Source: Paenibacillus elgii NBRC 100335 | GTDB taxonomy: Bacteria > Bacillota > Bacilli > Paenibacillales > NBRC-103111 | DNA length: 42,943 nucleotides | Direction of reading: 5' to 3' | Assembly (NCBI RefSeq): GCF_004000865.1 | Contig: NZ_BIMB01000063.1 | Location: 1-42,943, forward strand | Shown here: piece after piece, positions 6,568 to 14,088 of the stretch | Numbering within the stretch: the first letter of the stretch is position 1 | How the letters are laid out: every line of letters begins with the position of its first letter | Notes under the pieces: model-generated | What the model saw: the letters and a program-made list of their open reading frames with translations, nothing else | What the model was told of the DNA's origin: nothing | Databases searched by the model: none | Made by a program: the position numbers and the translations under genes

Positions 6568-8235
6568 TCAATAAACTCGGAACGTATGTTCATATACCGT
6601 TTCGTCGTCATTGCTGTCCATAACCCGCACCTCCATCTTCCAATGGCCGGGATAAGGCAAATAAGCTCCGCGCGTTTTGTACGTATGTCTTTTTAATCCG
6701 AACGACTCCTCGAAGCTCACATCCTCCGTATATTCGACAGGCACCACGATCGGCGCAATCTCCGGATTGTCCGTCGCCTGCAGCTTCATGATCACCTGCT
6801 TCGGTTTACCGAGCTTTTCGGGCAGCCATACTTTTACGGCAAAATCGTTGACGCCCGGCACGTTCGGACTGATCTGCGCGGTCATATGGATCTTCTCGCC
6901 CATCACATGCCAGTTCATCGGTTCATTGGCCGGAAGCGGGGTTAAATAAGTAAATACGCCGACGACGCCGACCATAAGCGTCATCAGCACGGCATCGACG
7001 CCAAGCAGGCGGCCTGCCCCCCGTTCGCTGTTTTTGCGGTACAAGAAGCGGATCAGCGCCGCAATCACGACGACCAATAGCACAAGCCCGGTCTTTATCA
7101 GAAGCAGCTTGCCCCACCCTGTCTCCACGATATACCGTACGTCCGGGAGAAAAATGAACACGGTCAGCACGCCGGATACCGTCAGCAGCAGGATGCTGAC
7201 CAGCGCCGCCGTAGAGACGCGCGGAAGGAACCGTTTGCCCAGCTCCTTATCCGTACGCCACAAGACGAGCAGCATCAGCAAGCCTCCGACCCATACCGAA
7301 GAGGCGGCCAGATGAAGCCAGTCCAGCACGAGCGTTTCGCTTTTCGGTTCGAAAGCGGCCGCATGCCCGAGCAGACTTTTGGCGAACCAGACGAGCGCAA
7401 GCCAGATATAATCGAGAAAGACGCTGCGGTACAGGACGACAAAGGACAGCAGCGCCAGCAGCAGTCCTCCGAGCCAGGCGTAGCCGACCGTCGTTTGGGT
7501 GAACAAACGCAGAAGACCTTCCGCTCCCCCGTCGCCGATCAGATCGCCCATATGCGCCCACATGAACAAAATATACGCGATCAAATAAAACTGCTGCAGC
7601 CTTTCCGCCCACTGCTTCAGCCGGACGCGGGACGGATCTGTTTTTTCTCCGGGAGCGAACCAGCGCAACCAGAGCAGCCAGCCCGTGAAACCGAGCAAAG
7701 CCAAATAAAACAAAATACGCGAGCCGAATTGCAGGACATCCTTCACTCCAAACGTACTCATCGGACCGTCGTGGCGGTGCAAATGCTCAATCGCGGGCGC
7801 GCTGCCGCTGACGCCCGACGGCTGGTCCAAGCTTTGGCCGACCGCGAACAAATAAGTGCCGTCTACGGGATGCCCGTCCGCTGAGATGACGTGATAAGTC
7901 ACCACATAGATGCCTTTGACGAGTCCCGGCAAGTCCAGGGTCAAGGTCGTGCGGGTATCGTTCATCACAGCCGCTTTGTCCGTTACCTTGCGCTTGCTGC
8001 CATCGTAAACCCTTAAATAGTACAGCCCCTCCTCCAGATGCTCGTTAAACGTCAAAACCACCTGCTCCGGCGGCTTCTCCAGCTCCGCGCCGTTGGCCGG
8101 GACCGTCTGCACAAGGGAGGCATGCGCTTCGGCCGGAGCCGCAGACCCAAACAGGTACATGAAGCCGAAGCCTACGATCAACACCCACAAGGCGAGCCTC
8201 CTGTACGTCTCTCCCCAATACCCTCTCCATTCCAT
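6568..8235 (-). CDS. CopC-CopD domain copper transport protein
   Basis: A 555-residue fusion. An N-terminal signal segment (15-37) ends at AEA before His38, which would become the first residue of the mature protein, as in CopC domains where the N-terminal His binds copper. The CopC beta-domain spans about 38-132 and contains a second conserved His in SADGHPVDG. The CopD membrane domain follows (about 165-450, eight or so helices). A soluble C-terminal domain of about 100 residues resembles the end of Bacillus YcnJ. YcnJ is a copper-uptake protein, so uptake under copper limitation is likely. AGGAGG lies 8 nt before the ATG. No YcnI- or YcnK-type gene is beside it, and no terminator is evident downstream. 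Confidence 0.88.
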   Translation of the reverse strand: MEWRGYWGETYRRLALWVLIVGFGFMYLFGSAAPAEAHASLVQTVPANGAELEKPPEQVVLTFNEHLEEGLYYLRVYDGSKRKVTDKAAVMNDTRTTLTLDLPGLVKGIYVVTYHVISADGHPVDGTYLFAVGQSLDQPSGVSGSAPAIEHLHRHDGPMSTFGVKDVLQFGSRILFYLALLGFTGWLLWLRWFAPGEKTDPSRVRLKQWAERLQQFYLIAYILFMWAHMGDLIGDGGAEGLLRLFTQTTVGYAWLGGLLLALLSFVVLYRSVFLDYIWLALVWFAKSLLGHAAAFEPKSETLVLDWLHLAASSVWVGGLLMLLVLWRTDKELGKRFLPRVSTAALVSILLLTVSGVLTVFIFLPDVRYIVETGWGKLLLIKTGLVLLVVVIAALIRFLYRKNSERGAGRLLGVDAVLMTLMVGVVGVFTYLTPLPANEPMNWHVMGEKIHMTAQISPNVPGVNDFAVKVWLPEKLGKPKQVIMKLQATDNPEIAPIVVPVEYTEDVSFEESFGLKRHTYKTRGAYLPYPGHWKMEVRVMDSNDDETVYEHTFRVY

Positions 8236-8424
8236 TCGTTACTCCTCCTATCGTTTACCGGAGACCCGGTGTCATCATCCCATGACCTTAATTTTTATCA
8301 CAAAAAAAGGCAGGTTTCCCACAGCCCATAGTAAATGTAGCATAAAACGCAATAACAAACCAAATTCGGCGTTTTTTCGCGATTTTGTCCTAATCAATTG
8401 GCGATTCTCGACCGAAATAACAGA

Positions 8425-8453
8425 TTGACAGAGAAGCGACGATGCGGTAAATT
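8425..8453 (+). promoter_or_regulatory. Candidate promoter of the nrd operon
   Basis: TTGACA (8425-8430) with 17 bp to TAAATT (8448-8453). If used, the two NrdR-like boxes would lie at the start of the transcript. An alternative -10 (GATAAT at 8545-8550, no good -35) would put the boxes upstream of the start site. Confidence 0.5.
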
Positions 8454-8476
8454 CATGATATTGCTTCGCGCAAACA

Positions 8477-8492
8477 ACTACATATTGTAGGT
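8477..8492. promoter_or_regulatory. NrdR-like box 1
   Basis: ACTACATATTGTAGGT is a near-palindrome with the ACA-AT-TGT core of NrdR boxes. It shares the 9-mer ACATATTGT with a second box exactly 32 bp downstream. Tandem boxes about three helical turns apart in front of ribonucleotide reductase genes are the known NrdR arrangement. Confidence 0.75.
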
Positions 8493-8508
8493 TCAAGAAT
8501 CAAGAACT

Positions 8509-8524
8509 ACGACATATTGTGGAA
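8509..8524. promoter_or_regulatory. NrdR-like box 2
   Basis: ACGACATATTGTGGAA has the same ACATATTGT core as box 1, shifted by 32 bp. NrdR is an ATP-cone repressor that binds such pairs cooperatively when dATP is high. nrdR itself is not in this window. Confidence 0.75.
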
Positions 8525-8534
8525 ACTCGTTAGG

Positions 8535-8712
8535 GCATCGCTACGATAATGAAGCCGCACCCGCACGGTTCGTCAGGCCTGATCGACGGCGAACCGGCAG
8601 AACGACAGGAAGACGCTTCAGAAGCGGGAGCCCTGCGCGTTACCAGACATTTAACGCTTCGCACGAAGCGTTAGCGGCATGCGTCTGCCTGTACGGCGGC
8701 GGCATGCTTTTT
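8535..8712 (+). ncRNA. Structured nrd leader ending in a terminator; possible divergent cobalamin riboswitch
   Basis: About 180 nt of GC-rich leader lie between the NrdR boxes and nrdA. The segment AGCGGGAGCCCTGC (8623-8636) resembles the cobalamin-riboswitch B12 box (AGYCAGGAGACCTGCC) with a gap. AGGAAGACG (8608-8616) resembles the GGGAAGG element, and GCCGCACCCGCACGG (8554-8568) resembles the GCTGCCCCCGCAACTG core. The highly conserved GGTG-AA-TCC and GCCACTG blocks are not clear. A perfect hairpin AACGCTTCG/CGAAGCGTT (8653-8672) precedes the terminator. Upstream GGCAG (8596-8600) and AGACGC (8611-8616) can pair with CTGCC and GCGTCT in the terminator's 5' side, giving a possible antiterminator. 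Transcription control by this RNA is likely; the ligand is uncertain. Confidence 0.45.
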
Positions 8713-8716
8713 CTTT
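8677..8716 (+). terminator. Intrinsic terminator inside the nrd leader
   Basis: GCATGC (8677-8682) pairs with GCATGC (8702-8707), and inside a 2x2 internal loop CTGCC pairs with GGCGG. TTTTTCTTT follows. It ends about 25 nt before the nrdA start codon, with no other gene in between, so it can only act as an attenuator. Confidence 0.75.
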
Positions 8717-8740
8717 GAACATTCCAGAGGAGCTGAATAC

Positions 8741-10966
8741 ATGATCATCGTAAAACGGGACGGCACAAAAGAAGAACTCGTGTTCGCAAAAATGAAAAAA
8801 GTCATCGACTTCGCGTGTGAAACTTATCCGGAATGCGATCCACTGGAGCTGGAAACCGCTCTGCTGCCCTTGTTCCGCAACGGAATTACGACCCAGGAAA
8901 TCCAGCGCCTGCTCATTCAGGTGGCTGTGGAAAAAACAAGCGTCGAGCAGCCGAACTGGCAGTACGTCGCCGCCAAGCTGCTTTCCTACGATCTTTACAA
9001 GGAAGCCCGCTTAAACCGCAAGTACGGCCATTTCGGCTACGGTGATCTGTATTCGCTGATCACCTATTTGACCGATATGGGCTTGTACGGCAAATACATT
9101 CTCGAGCATTACAGCCGGGAAGAAATTCAGGAGCTCGGCGCTTACATCGAGCCGGAGCGCGATTACCTGCTGAACTACATCGGCCTCAAAACACTCGCCG
9201 ACCGCTATTTGATCAAGGGGCTGGACAAAGAAGTGCTGGAGCTGCCGCAGGAGCTGTTCATGGGCGTTGCGATGCACCTGGCCATGAAGGAAACGGATAA
9301 ACTCCGTTGGGCGAAGCAGTTCTACGACGTGCTTAGCAATCTGGAGATGACGGTAGCGACGCCAACGCTGGCGAACGCCCGCAAACCGCTGCATCAGCTC
9401 TCCAGCTGTTTTATCGATACGGTGCCGGACAACCTGTGGGGCATCTACAATGTAGACCAAAGCTTCGCGCAGGTATCCAAGCACGGCGGCGGCATGGGCA
9501 TCTATGTCGGCAAAGTGCGCAGCCGCGGCTCCAACATCCGCGGATTCAAGGGCGTCGCCGGCGGCGTCGTGCCTTGGATCAAAAACTATAACAATACGGC
9601 CATCGCCGTCGACCAGTTGGGCGTCCGTTCCGGAGCCGTCGCCGTCTACCTAGACGTGTGGCATAAGGATATTTTGGACTTCCTGAACCTGAAGACGAAC
9701 AACGGTGATGACCGGATGAAGGCTCACGACATTTTCCCGGGCGTCTGCATCCCCGATCTGTTCATGAAAACAGTTGAGGAGCGCGGCACATGGTACTTGT
9801 TCGATCCGCACGAAGTGCGCAAGATCAAGGGCTACTCGATCGAGGATTCGTGGGGCGAGGAATTCGAGAGCCGCTACTGGGATTGCGTGAACGACGACAA
9901 AATTTCGAAGGACGAAATTCCGGCCATCGACATCATGAAGCGTGTCCTTACCAGCTCGTTCGAAACCGGCACGCCGTTCGTGTTCTTCCGCGATACGGTC
10001 AACCGCGCTAACCCGAACAAGCACAAAGGCATGATTTACTGCTCGAACCTGTGTACCGAAATTTGCCAAAACATGAGCGCCACCGAGATGATCCAGACGG
10101 AGCACGAGGACGGCATCATTACGACGAAGGTAAAAAGCGGCGATTTTGTCGTCTGCAACCTGTCGTCGACCAACCTCGGCCGCGTCTATACGAAGGAAGA
10201 TATCGAGCGCGTCGTTACGACGCAAATGCGGATGATGGACAACGTTATCGACCTGAATTACTACCCGATTCCGCAAGCGCAAATTACGAATAAAAAGTAC
10301 CGCGCCGTCGGCCTCGGCTCCAGCGGCTACCATCAAATGCTGGCTCAGCTCAAAATTCAATGGGAATCCGACGAGCACGTGCAAAAAGCCGACGAAGTGT
10401 ACGAATGGATGAACTACTACGCCATCAAAGCGTCGATGGAAATCGCCCAAGAAAAAGGCGCCTACCCTGTATTCGAGGGCAGCGAATGGCAGACCGGCGA
10501 ATACTTCGAAGCCCGCGGCTATAACAGCCCGGAATGGCTCGAATTGAAAGAGCAAGTCGCGAAACACGGCGTCCGCAACGGCTGGATGTTTGCCATCGCG
10601 CCAACGGCGTCGACCTCGCTCATCGCCGGTTCGACGGCCGGGATCGATCCGATCTTCAATAAGTTTTTCGTCGAAGAGAAGAAGAACGCCGTCATCCCGC
10701 AAACCGCGCCGAATCTGAACCCGGAGACGATGTGGTTCTACAAGGAAGCGCACCGGATCGACCAGCACTGGAGCATCCGTGCTGCGGGCGCCCGTCAGCG
10801 CCATATCGACCAATCGCAATCGTTCAACCTGTACATCACGCCGGAGCTATCCGCGCGCGAGTTCCTGGAAATGTACATGGCCGCTTGGAAGCACGGCCTG
10901 AAAACCGTCTACTACTGCCGCAACAAAAGCCTCGAAGTCGAGGATTGCGTAAGCTGCAGCGCGTAA
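8741..10966 (+). CDS. nrdA: Ribonucleoside-diphosphate reductase, alpha (catalytic) subunit, class I
   Basis: A 741-residue cytoplasmic enzyme subunit that reduces ribonucleotides to deoxyribonucleotides. Residues 1-90 form an N-terminal ATP-cone (MIIVKRDGTKEELVFAKMKK), the allosteric dATP/ATP switch present in class Ia NrdA but absent from Bacillus class Ib NrdE. The catalytic barrel follows, with ATPTLANARKP, SSCFIDTVPDN, CSNLCTEI and the FAIAPTASTSLIAGSTAGIDPIF loop. The C-terminus ends in CVSC, the redox Cys pair re-reduced by thioredoxin. Adjacent tyrosines of the radical pathway sit in KTVYYCR. The start at ATG 8741 has GAGGAGC upstream. It is followed by nrdB after a long structured gap and preceded by NrdR boxes and a leader terminator. 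Confidence 0.95.
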   Translation: MIIVKRDGTKEELVFAKMKKVIDFACETYPECDPLELETALLPLFRNGITTQEIQRLLIQVAVEKTSVEQPNWQYVAAKLLSYDLYKEARLNRKYGHFGYGDLYSLITYLTDMGLYGKYILEHYSREEIQELGAYIEPERDYLLNYIGLKTLADRYLIKGLDKEVLELPQELFMGVAMHLAMKETDKLRWAKQFYDVLSNLEMTVATPTLANARKPLHQLSSCFIDTVPDNLWGIYNVDQSFAQVSKHGGGMGIYVGKVRSRGSNIRGFKGVAGGVVPWIKNYNNTAIAVDQLGVRSGAVAVYLDVWHKDILDFLNLKTNNGDDRMKAHDIFPGVCIPDLFMKTVEERGTWYLFDPHEVRKIKGYSIEDSWGEEFESRYWDCVNDDKISKDEIPAIDIMKRVLTSSFETGTPFVFFRDTVNRANPNKHKGMIYCSNLCTEICQNMSATEMIQTEHEDGIITTKVKSGDFVVCNLSSTNLGRVYTKEDIERVVTTQMRMMDNVIDLNYYPIPQAQITNKKYRAVGLGSSGYHQMLAQLKIQWESDEHVQKADEVYEWMNYYAIKASMEIAQEKGAYPVFEGSEWQTGEYFEARGYNSPEWLELKEQVAKHGVRNGWMFAIAPTASTSLIAGSTAGIDPIFNKFFVEEKKNAVIPQTAPNLNPETMWFYKEAHRIDQHWSIRAAGARQRHIDQSQSFNLYITPELSAREFLEMYMAAWKHGLKTVYYCRNKSLEVEDCVSCSA

Positions 10967-11094
10967 ACGAACTACCAAACAATCCGTCAGGGCCGGGTGC
11001 GCTTAAGCGCCCCTCCCCAACGAAAAAACCCGGAGTTCGCGGGCGGCAGCGAAGCGCGCCGCCCAATGAACTCCAACGCTCTAAACGTAAAGCG

Positions 11095-11136
11095 CGTACA
11101 TAAGACTCTTTGCAAATGCAAAGAGTCTTATGTACG
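11095..11136. repeat. 20-bp perfect inverted repeat
   Basis: Arms 11095-11114 and 11117-11136 are fully complementary, with two bases between them. The arms are much more AT-rich than the surrounding DNA. No U tract follows on either strand, which argues against a terminator. In RNA it would form a 19-bp uninterrupted hairpin. Confidence 0.85.
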
Positions 11137-11185
11137 AAAGCGATCCATCGTCAACCGTCTCTCATATGCACAACTTCACTCAACC

Positions 11186-11255
11186 GACCCTTTCCGGGGT
11201 CCAGGGGGCCGGCGCCCCATGGGGTCCTCCCTACTAGGGAGGATTTAGGAGGGTC
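11186..11255. repeat. GC-rich palindromic element, REP-like
   Basis: A 70-bp segment bounded by GACCCT and AGGGTC. It contains GGGGTCC twice in direct order, a GGGGGC/GCCCC foldback, and a perfect 9-bp hairpin TCCTCCCTA/TAGGGAGGA with one central base. Composition and symmetry suggest a dispersed intergenic repeat; copy number cannot be judged from one window. Confidence 0.45.
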
Positions 11256-11283
11256 ATTCGACTTTAGGGGGTAGAAATCACTA

Positions 11284-12321
11284 ATGGAGCTTCAAAAGAA
11301 AAAGCTGTTTAACGAGCACGGCGACCGGGATTGGGGCAAGCGCCGCATGATCGGCGGCAACACGACGAACCTGATCGAGCTGAACAACGTCAAATATGAC
11401 TGGGCAACCAAGATGTACCGCACGATGATGAACAACTTCTGGATTCCCGAGGAAATCCCGCTGGCGCAGGATGCGAAGGATTACAAATTCCTGTCGCCCG
11501 TGGAGCGCCAAAGCTACGACAAAATCATCAGCTTCCTGATCTTTCTCGATTCGCTGCAAACGGCCAACCTGCCGAACATCAACGAATACATCACGGCCCC
11601 AGAAGTCAACCTGTGCCTGACGGTGCAGACGTTCCAGGAAGCCGTACACAGCCAGAGCTATTCGTACATCCTCGACAGCGTCTGCTCGGCGGAAGTACGC
11701 GACGACATCTATAACCAATGGCGGGAGGACAAGCATCTACTGCGCCGCAACCGGTTCATCACCGACCTGTACGAACGGTTTATCGAGACGCCCTCCACGG
11801 AAAACCTGCTGCGCACCATTATGGCTAACTACATTCTCGAAGGCATTTATTTTTACAGCGGCTTCAGCTTCTTCTACGCGCTCGGACGCCAAGGCAAGAT
11901 GCTCGGCACCGTCTCGGAGATCAAGTACATTCAGCGCGACGAGTTGACGCATCTGGCGCTGTTCCAGAACATTTTCCGCGAAATCCGCAAGGAAAATCCG
12001 GAGCTTTTCACGGACGAGCTGATTGAAGACCTGCGCCAAATGATGAAGACGGCCGTCCAGCACGAGATCGAGTGGGGCCAATACATCACGAACAACAACA
12101 TTCACGGCCTGAGCAACGACATCATCGACCACTACATCAAATATTTGTCCAACGAGCGCCTGCGCAAGCTGGGCCTGGAAATTTTGTACCCCGAAGTCGT
12201 CGAGCATCCGATGAAATGGGTCGAGACGTTTAGTAACATGAACAGCATGAAAACGGACTTTTTCGAGCAAAAGGTGACCAACTACAGCAAATCGTCCAAC
12301 CTGAACTGGGACGACCTGTAA
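11284..12321 (+). CDS. nrdB: Ribonucleoside-diphosphate reductase, beta (radical) subunit
   Basis: A 345-residue four-helix-bundle ferritin-like protein that carries the di-metal centre and tyrosyl radical for NrdA. Metal ligands are recognisable: Asp in FLIFLDSLQT, Glu and His in QEAVHSQSYSY, Glu in ANYILEGIYFY, and Glu and His in QRDELTHLALF. The likely radical Tyr is in SQSYSYIL. The start is the ATG at 11284; AGGGGGT is about 12 nt upstream, longer than usual, so translation initiation may be modest. It ends in a strong bidirectional terminator. The 317-bp structured gap from nrdA is unusual for two subunits needed in near-equal amounts. Confidence 0.95.
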   Translation: MELQKKKLFNEHGDRDWGKRRMIGGNTTNLIELNNVKYDWATKMYRTMMNNFWIPEEIPLAQDAKDYKFLSPVERQSYDKIISFLIFLDSLQTANLPNINEYITAPEVNLCLTVQTFQEAVHSQSYSYILDSVCSAEVRDDIYNQWREDKHLLRRNRFITDLYERFIETPSTENLLRTIMANYILEGIYFYSGFSFFYALGRQGKMLGTVSEIKYIQRDELTHLALFQNIFREIRKENPELFTDELIEDLRQMMKTAVQHEIEWGQYITNNNIHGLSNDIIDHYIKYLSNERLRKLGLEILYPEVVEHPMKWVETFSNMNSMKTDFFEQKVTNYSKSSNLNWDDL

Positions 12322-12352
12322 GCCGGATCCCCAAAGCGCTTACCCGATTAAC

Positions 12353-12404
12353 AAAAGCATCCCACTTCCTTTGCCTTGACGGCAGCGAAGCGGGATGCTT
12401 TTTG
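12353..12404. terminator. Bidirectional terminator after nrdB
   Basis: AAAAGCATCCC...GGGATGCTTTTT, with the stem extended by CTTC/GAAG after one mismatch, gives U tracts on both strands. It ends the nrd transcript and the convergent chemoreceptor transcript. Confidence 0.9.
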
Positions 12405-12420
12405 GTGTAATCCGTCTGCT

Positions 12421-13977
12421 TTATAAAGAAGACATATGCTTTTTCCGTTCCGTCTGCAATTCGTGGCAGATCGTCTCCAGCTCCTTCGCGAGCCGCGTCA
12501 GCCCTTCCGTCGAAGCGGTGATCGACTCCATCGCCGATAACTGCTCCTGCGACGAGGATAGCACATGATTCGCTCCCGCCGCACTGTCGTCGGAAATGCG
12601 CGCCACCTCGTTCAACGCGGCCGTCACCTGCTCCGACCCTGCCGACATTTGCTGGGCAGCTGCTGAAATATCCTGGATTTGATCGCATACTTTTTTCGCT
12701 TCGTCGACAATAAGCCGGAATACGTCCCCGGCTTCGTTCACCGCCGTATGACTCGTATCCACCTGACCGGCGCTTGCGCGCATCACCGATACGGCCGATA
12801 CCGTCGCCTGCTGAATCTCTTCGATCAGCTGCGTGATTTGACCCGCCGATGCTTCGGCTTGCTCCGCGAGCTTCCGGACCTCACGCGCCACCACGGCAAA
12901 GCCTGCTCCGTGCTCCCCTGCCCGGGCCGCTTCGATCGCTGCGTTCAGCGCAAGCAGGTTCGTTTGGGAAGCTACCCCGGAAATCAGCGTAGCGATCTCT
13001 CCAATTTCGACCGACTGCTTCTCCAACCGCTGTAAAGCTGCAGACACTTCCGTCGAGGAGCTTTTCAAAGCGCCGAGCTGTGATACCGCATGGCCGATCG
13101 TATCGTTGCCTTTCTCCGCTTCCTCCACCATGCCGAGCGACGCCTCCGAAACGGTCGCCGACGATTCGGCTACGCGCTGTATGCCGATCGACATCTCTTC
13201 CATCGCACGTGCGCTGTCTTTGCTAGTCTGCGCCTGCTCTTCCGTTCCCGATGCCATGCCTTCCATGGAGGTCATGATCCGGCGGTTCGCCAGCAGTGTC
13301 TGCTCGGTGTTCTCATTGAGCCGTCCCACGTAATCGACCAGTTGCTCGGAGCTGTCCGTCAGCTTGTTCAGAATGTTGCCTAGCAGCTGCTGCTTCTCCT
13401 GCTTGTCCGCTTCGAGCAAGGCCACGGTTACCTTTTTCTTCGTGATTTGCCATACGGTCGTTCCTGCTGTCAGCAGAAGGAACACGGCATGAATCGCCAG
13501 CATCTCGATGCCGTACCCGTCCTTGCCGAACACAAGCTCCGAATACAGCCAGTAGGCGGCGATGTATTGCAGGGCGAACAAAGCCGTCATCAGCCAAATC
13601 AGCTTCGTATCTTCATAAAAGGCCATCAGAGCGATAACCATGAAGATCGAGAAATAAAATTCGACCATTCCGCCCGATCCGACGATCATCGCCATACTCG
13701 TGAAGGCCATGGACAGCGCATTGAACAGCGGAACGTAACGCTGCCGCCCCCGCCAAAATAATAACCCGGCGACGATTAACAGAAGCAGCGGAGCCCCCAA
13801 AAACACATTAAGCAGTACCTCGTAAGCCAGCAAATCGTGCTCGGATTTAAAGACATGCACCCATCGGAATAAAGCGCATGCAAACACGGCCAACAAGTAC
13901 GTTCCGAACGTCACCGGCAAGGTCATCCGGTTTTTAATCGCCAACACATCGGGCTTCGTGGATAACAAAAAGCTCAC
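12421..13977 (-). CDS. Methyl-accepting chemotaxis protein with multi-helix membrane sensor
   Basis: A 518-residue chemoreceptor. The N-terminal 180 residues hold about six membrane segments with very short external loops rather than the usual two helices and periplasmic sensor. No HAMP domain is evident. The cytoplasmic signalling domain (about 200-510) is a long coiled coil with the conserved hairpin tip containing LNAAIEAARAGEHGAGFAVV and REVRKLAE, which contacts CheA/CheW. The sensor type suggests detection of a membrane-linked or energy-state signal; that is inference. The start is a GTG at 13977 with a weak AGGAT, so it is uncertain. A sigma-D-type promoter lies upstream, matching the motility regulon. 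Confidence 0.9.
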   Translation of the reverse strand: MSFLLSTKPDVLAIKNRMTLPVTFGTYLLAVFACALFRWVHVFKSEHDLLAYEVLLNVFLGAPLLLLIVAGLLFWRGRQRYVPLFNALSMAFTSMAMIVGSGGMVEFYFSIFMVIALMAFYEDTKLIWLMTALFALQYIAAYWLYSELVFGKDGYGIEMLAIHAVFLLLTAGTTVWQITKKKVTVALLEADKQEKQQLLGNILNKLTDSSEQLVDYVGRLNENTEQTLLANRRIMTSMEGMASGTEEQAQTSKDSARAMEEMSIGIQRVAESSATVSEASLGMVEEAEKGNDTIGHAVSQLGALKSSSTEVSAALQRLEKQSVEIGEIATLISGVASQTNLLALNAAIEAARAGEHGAGFAVVAREVRKLAEQAEASAGQITQLIEEIQQATVSAVSVMRASAGQVDTSHTAVNEAGDVFRLIVDEAKKVCDQIQDISAAAQQMSAGSEQVTAALNEVARISDDSAAGANHVLSSSQEQLSAMESITASTEGLTRLAKELETICHELQTERKKHMSSL

Positions 13978-14020
13978 ATCCTATTCACTAAGGTCGAAGC
14001 TATACTCTTTATCACATATT

Positions 14021-14046
14021 ATATCGGTCGGAAGTCCTATTTTTTA
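14021..14046 (-). promoter_or_regulatory. Sigma-D (flagellar/chemotaxis) type promoter
   Basis: On the minus strand TAAA (plus 14043-14046), 14 bp, then ACCGATAT (plus 14021-14028). The Bacillus sigma-D consensus is TAAA-N14-16-GCCGATAT, so 11 of 12 bases agree. It points at the chemoreceptor gene, which is a typical sigma-D target. Confidence 0.75.
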
Positions 14047-14060
14047 TAGGTAAAAATGAA

Positions 14061-14087
14061 AAAACCGTGACAAGTCGTCGTCACGGT
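14061..14087 (-). terminator. Terminator of the HPt-REC-GGDEF-REC gene
   Basis: A perfect 8-bp stem ACCGTGAC/GTCACGGT (14064-14087) is followed on the minus strand by TTTTTT. It begins two bases after the stop codon. Confidence 0.88.
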
Positions 14088-14088
14088 C

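Larger units (their letters stand above)
10967..11283 (+). other. Structured spacer between nrdA and nrdB
   Basis: The 317-bp gap contains no credible ORF but at least four strong foldbacks. The first is CCGGGT/ACCCGG enclosing the palindrome GCGCTTAAGCGC (10993-11033). The second, at 11032-11074, has two perfect 7-bp stems. The third is a 20-bp perfect inverted repeat (11095-11136). The fourth is a GC-rich element (11186-11255) with GACCCT/AGGGTC ends and a perfect TCCTCCCTA/TAGGGAGGA hairpin. None is followed by a U tract, so they are not simple terminators. They may be dispersed repeats or RNA structures that process or stabilise the two halves of the nrd mRNA. Confidence 0.6.

Noticed and set aside
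9650..10819. 389-codon minus-strand frame inside nrdA
   Set aside because: Antisense shadow caused by codon bias in a conserved gene.
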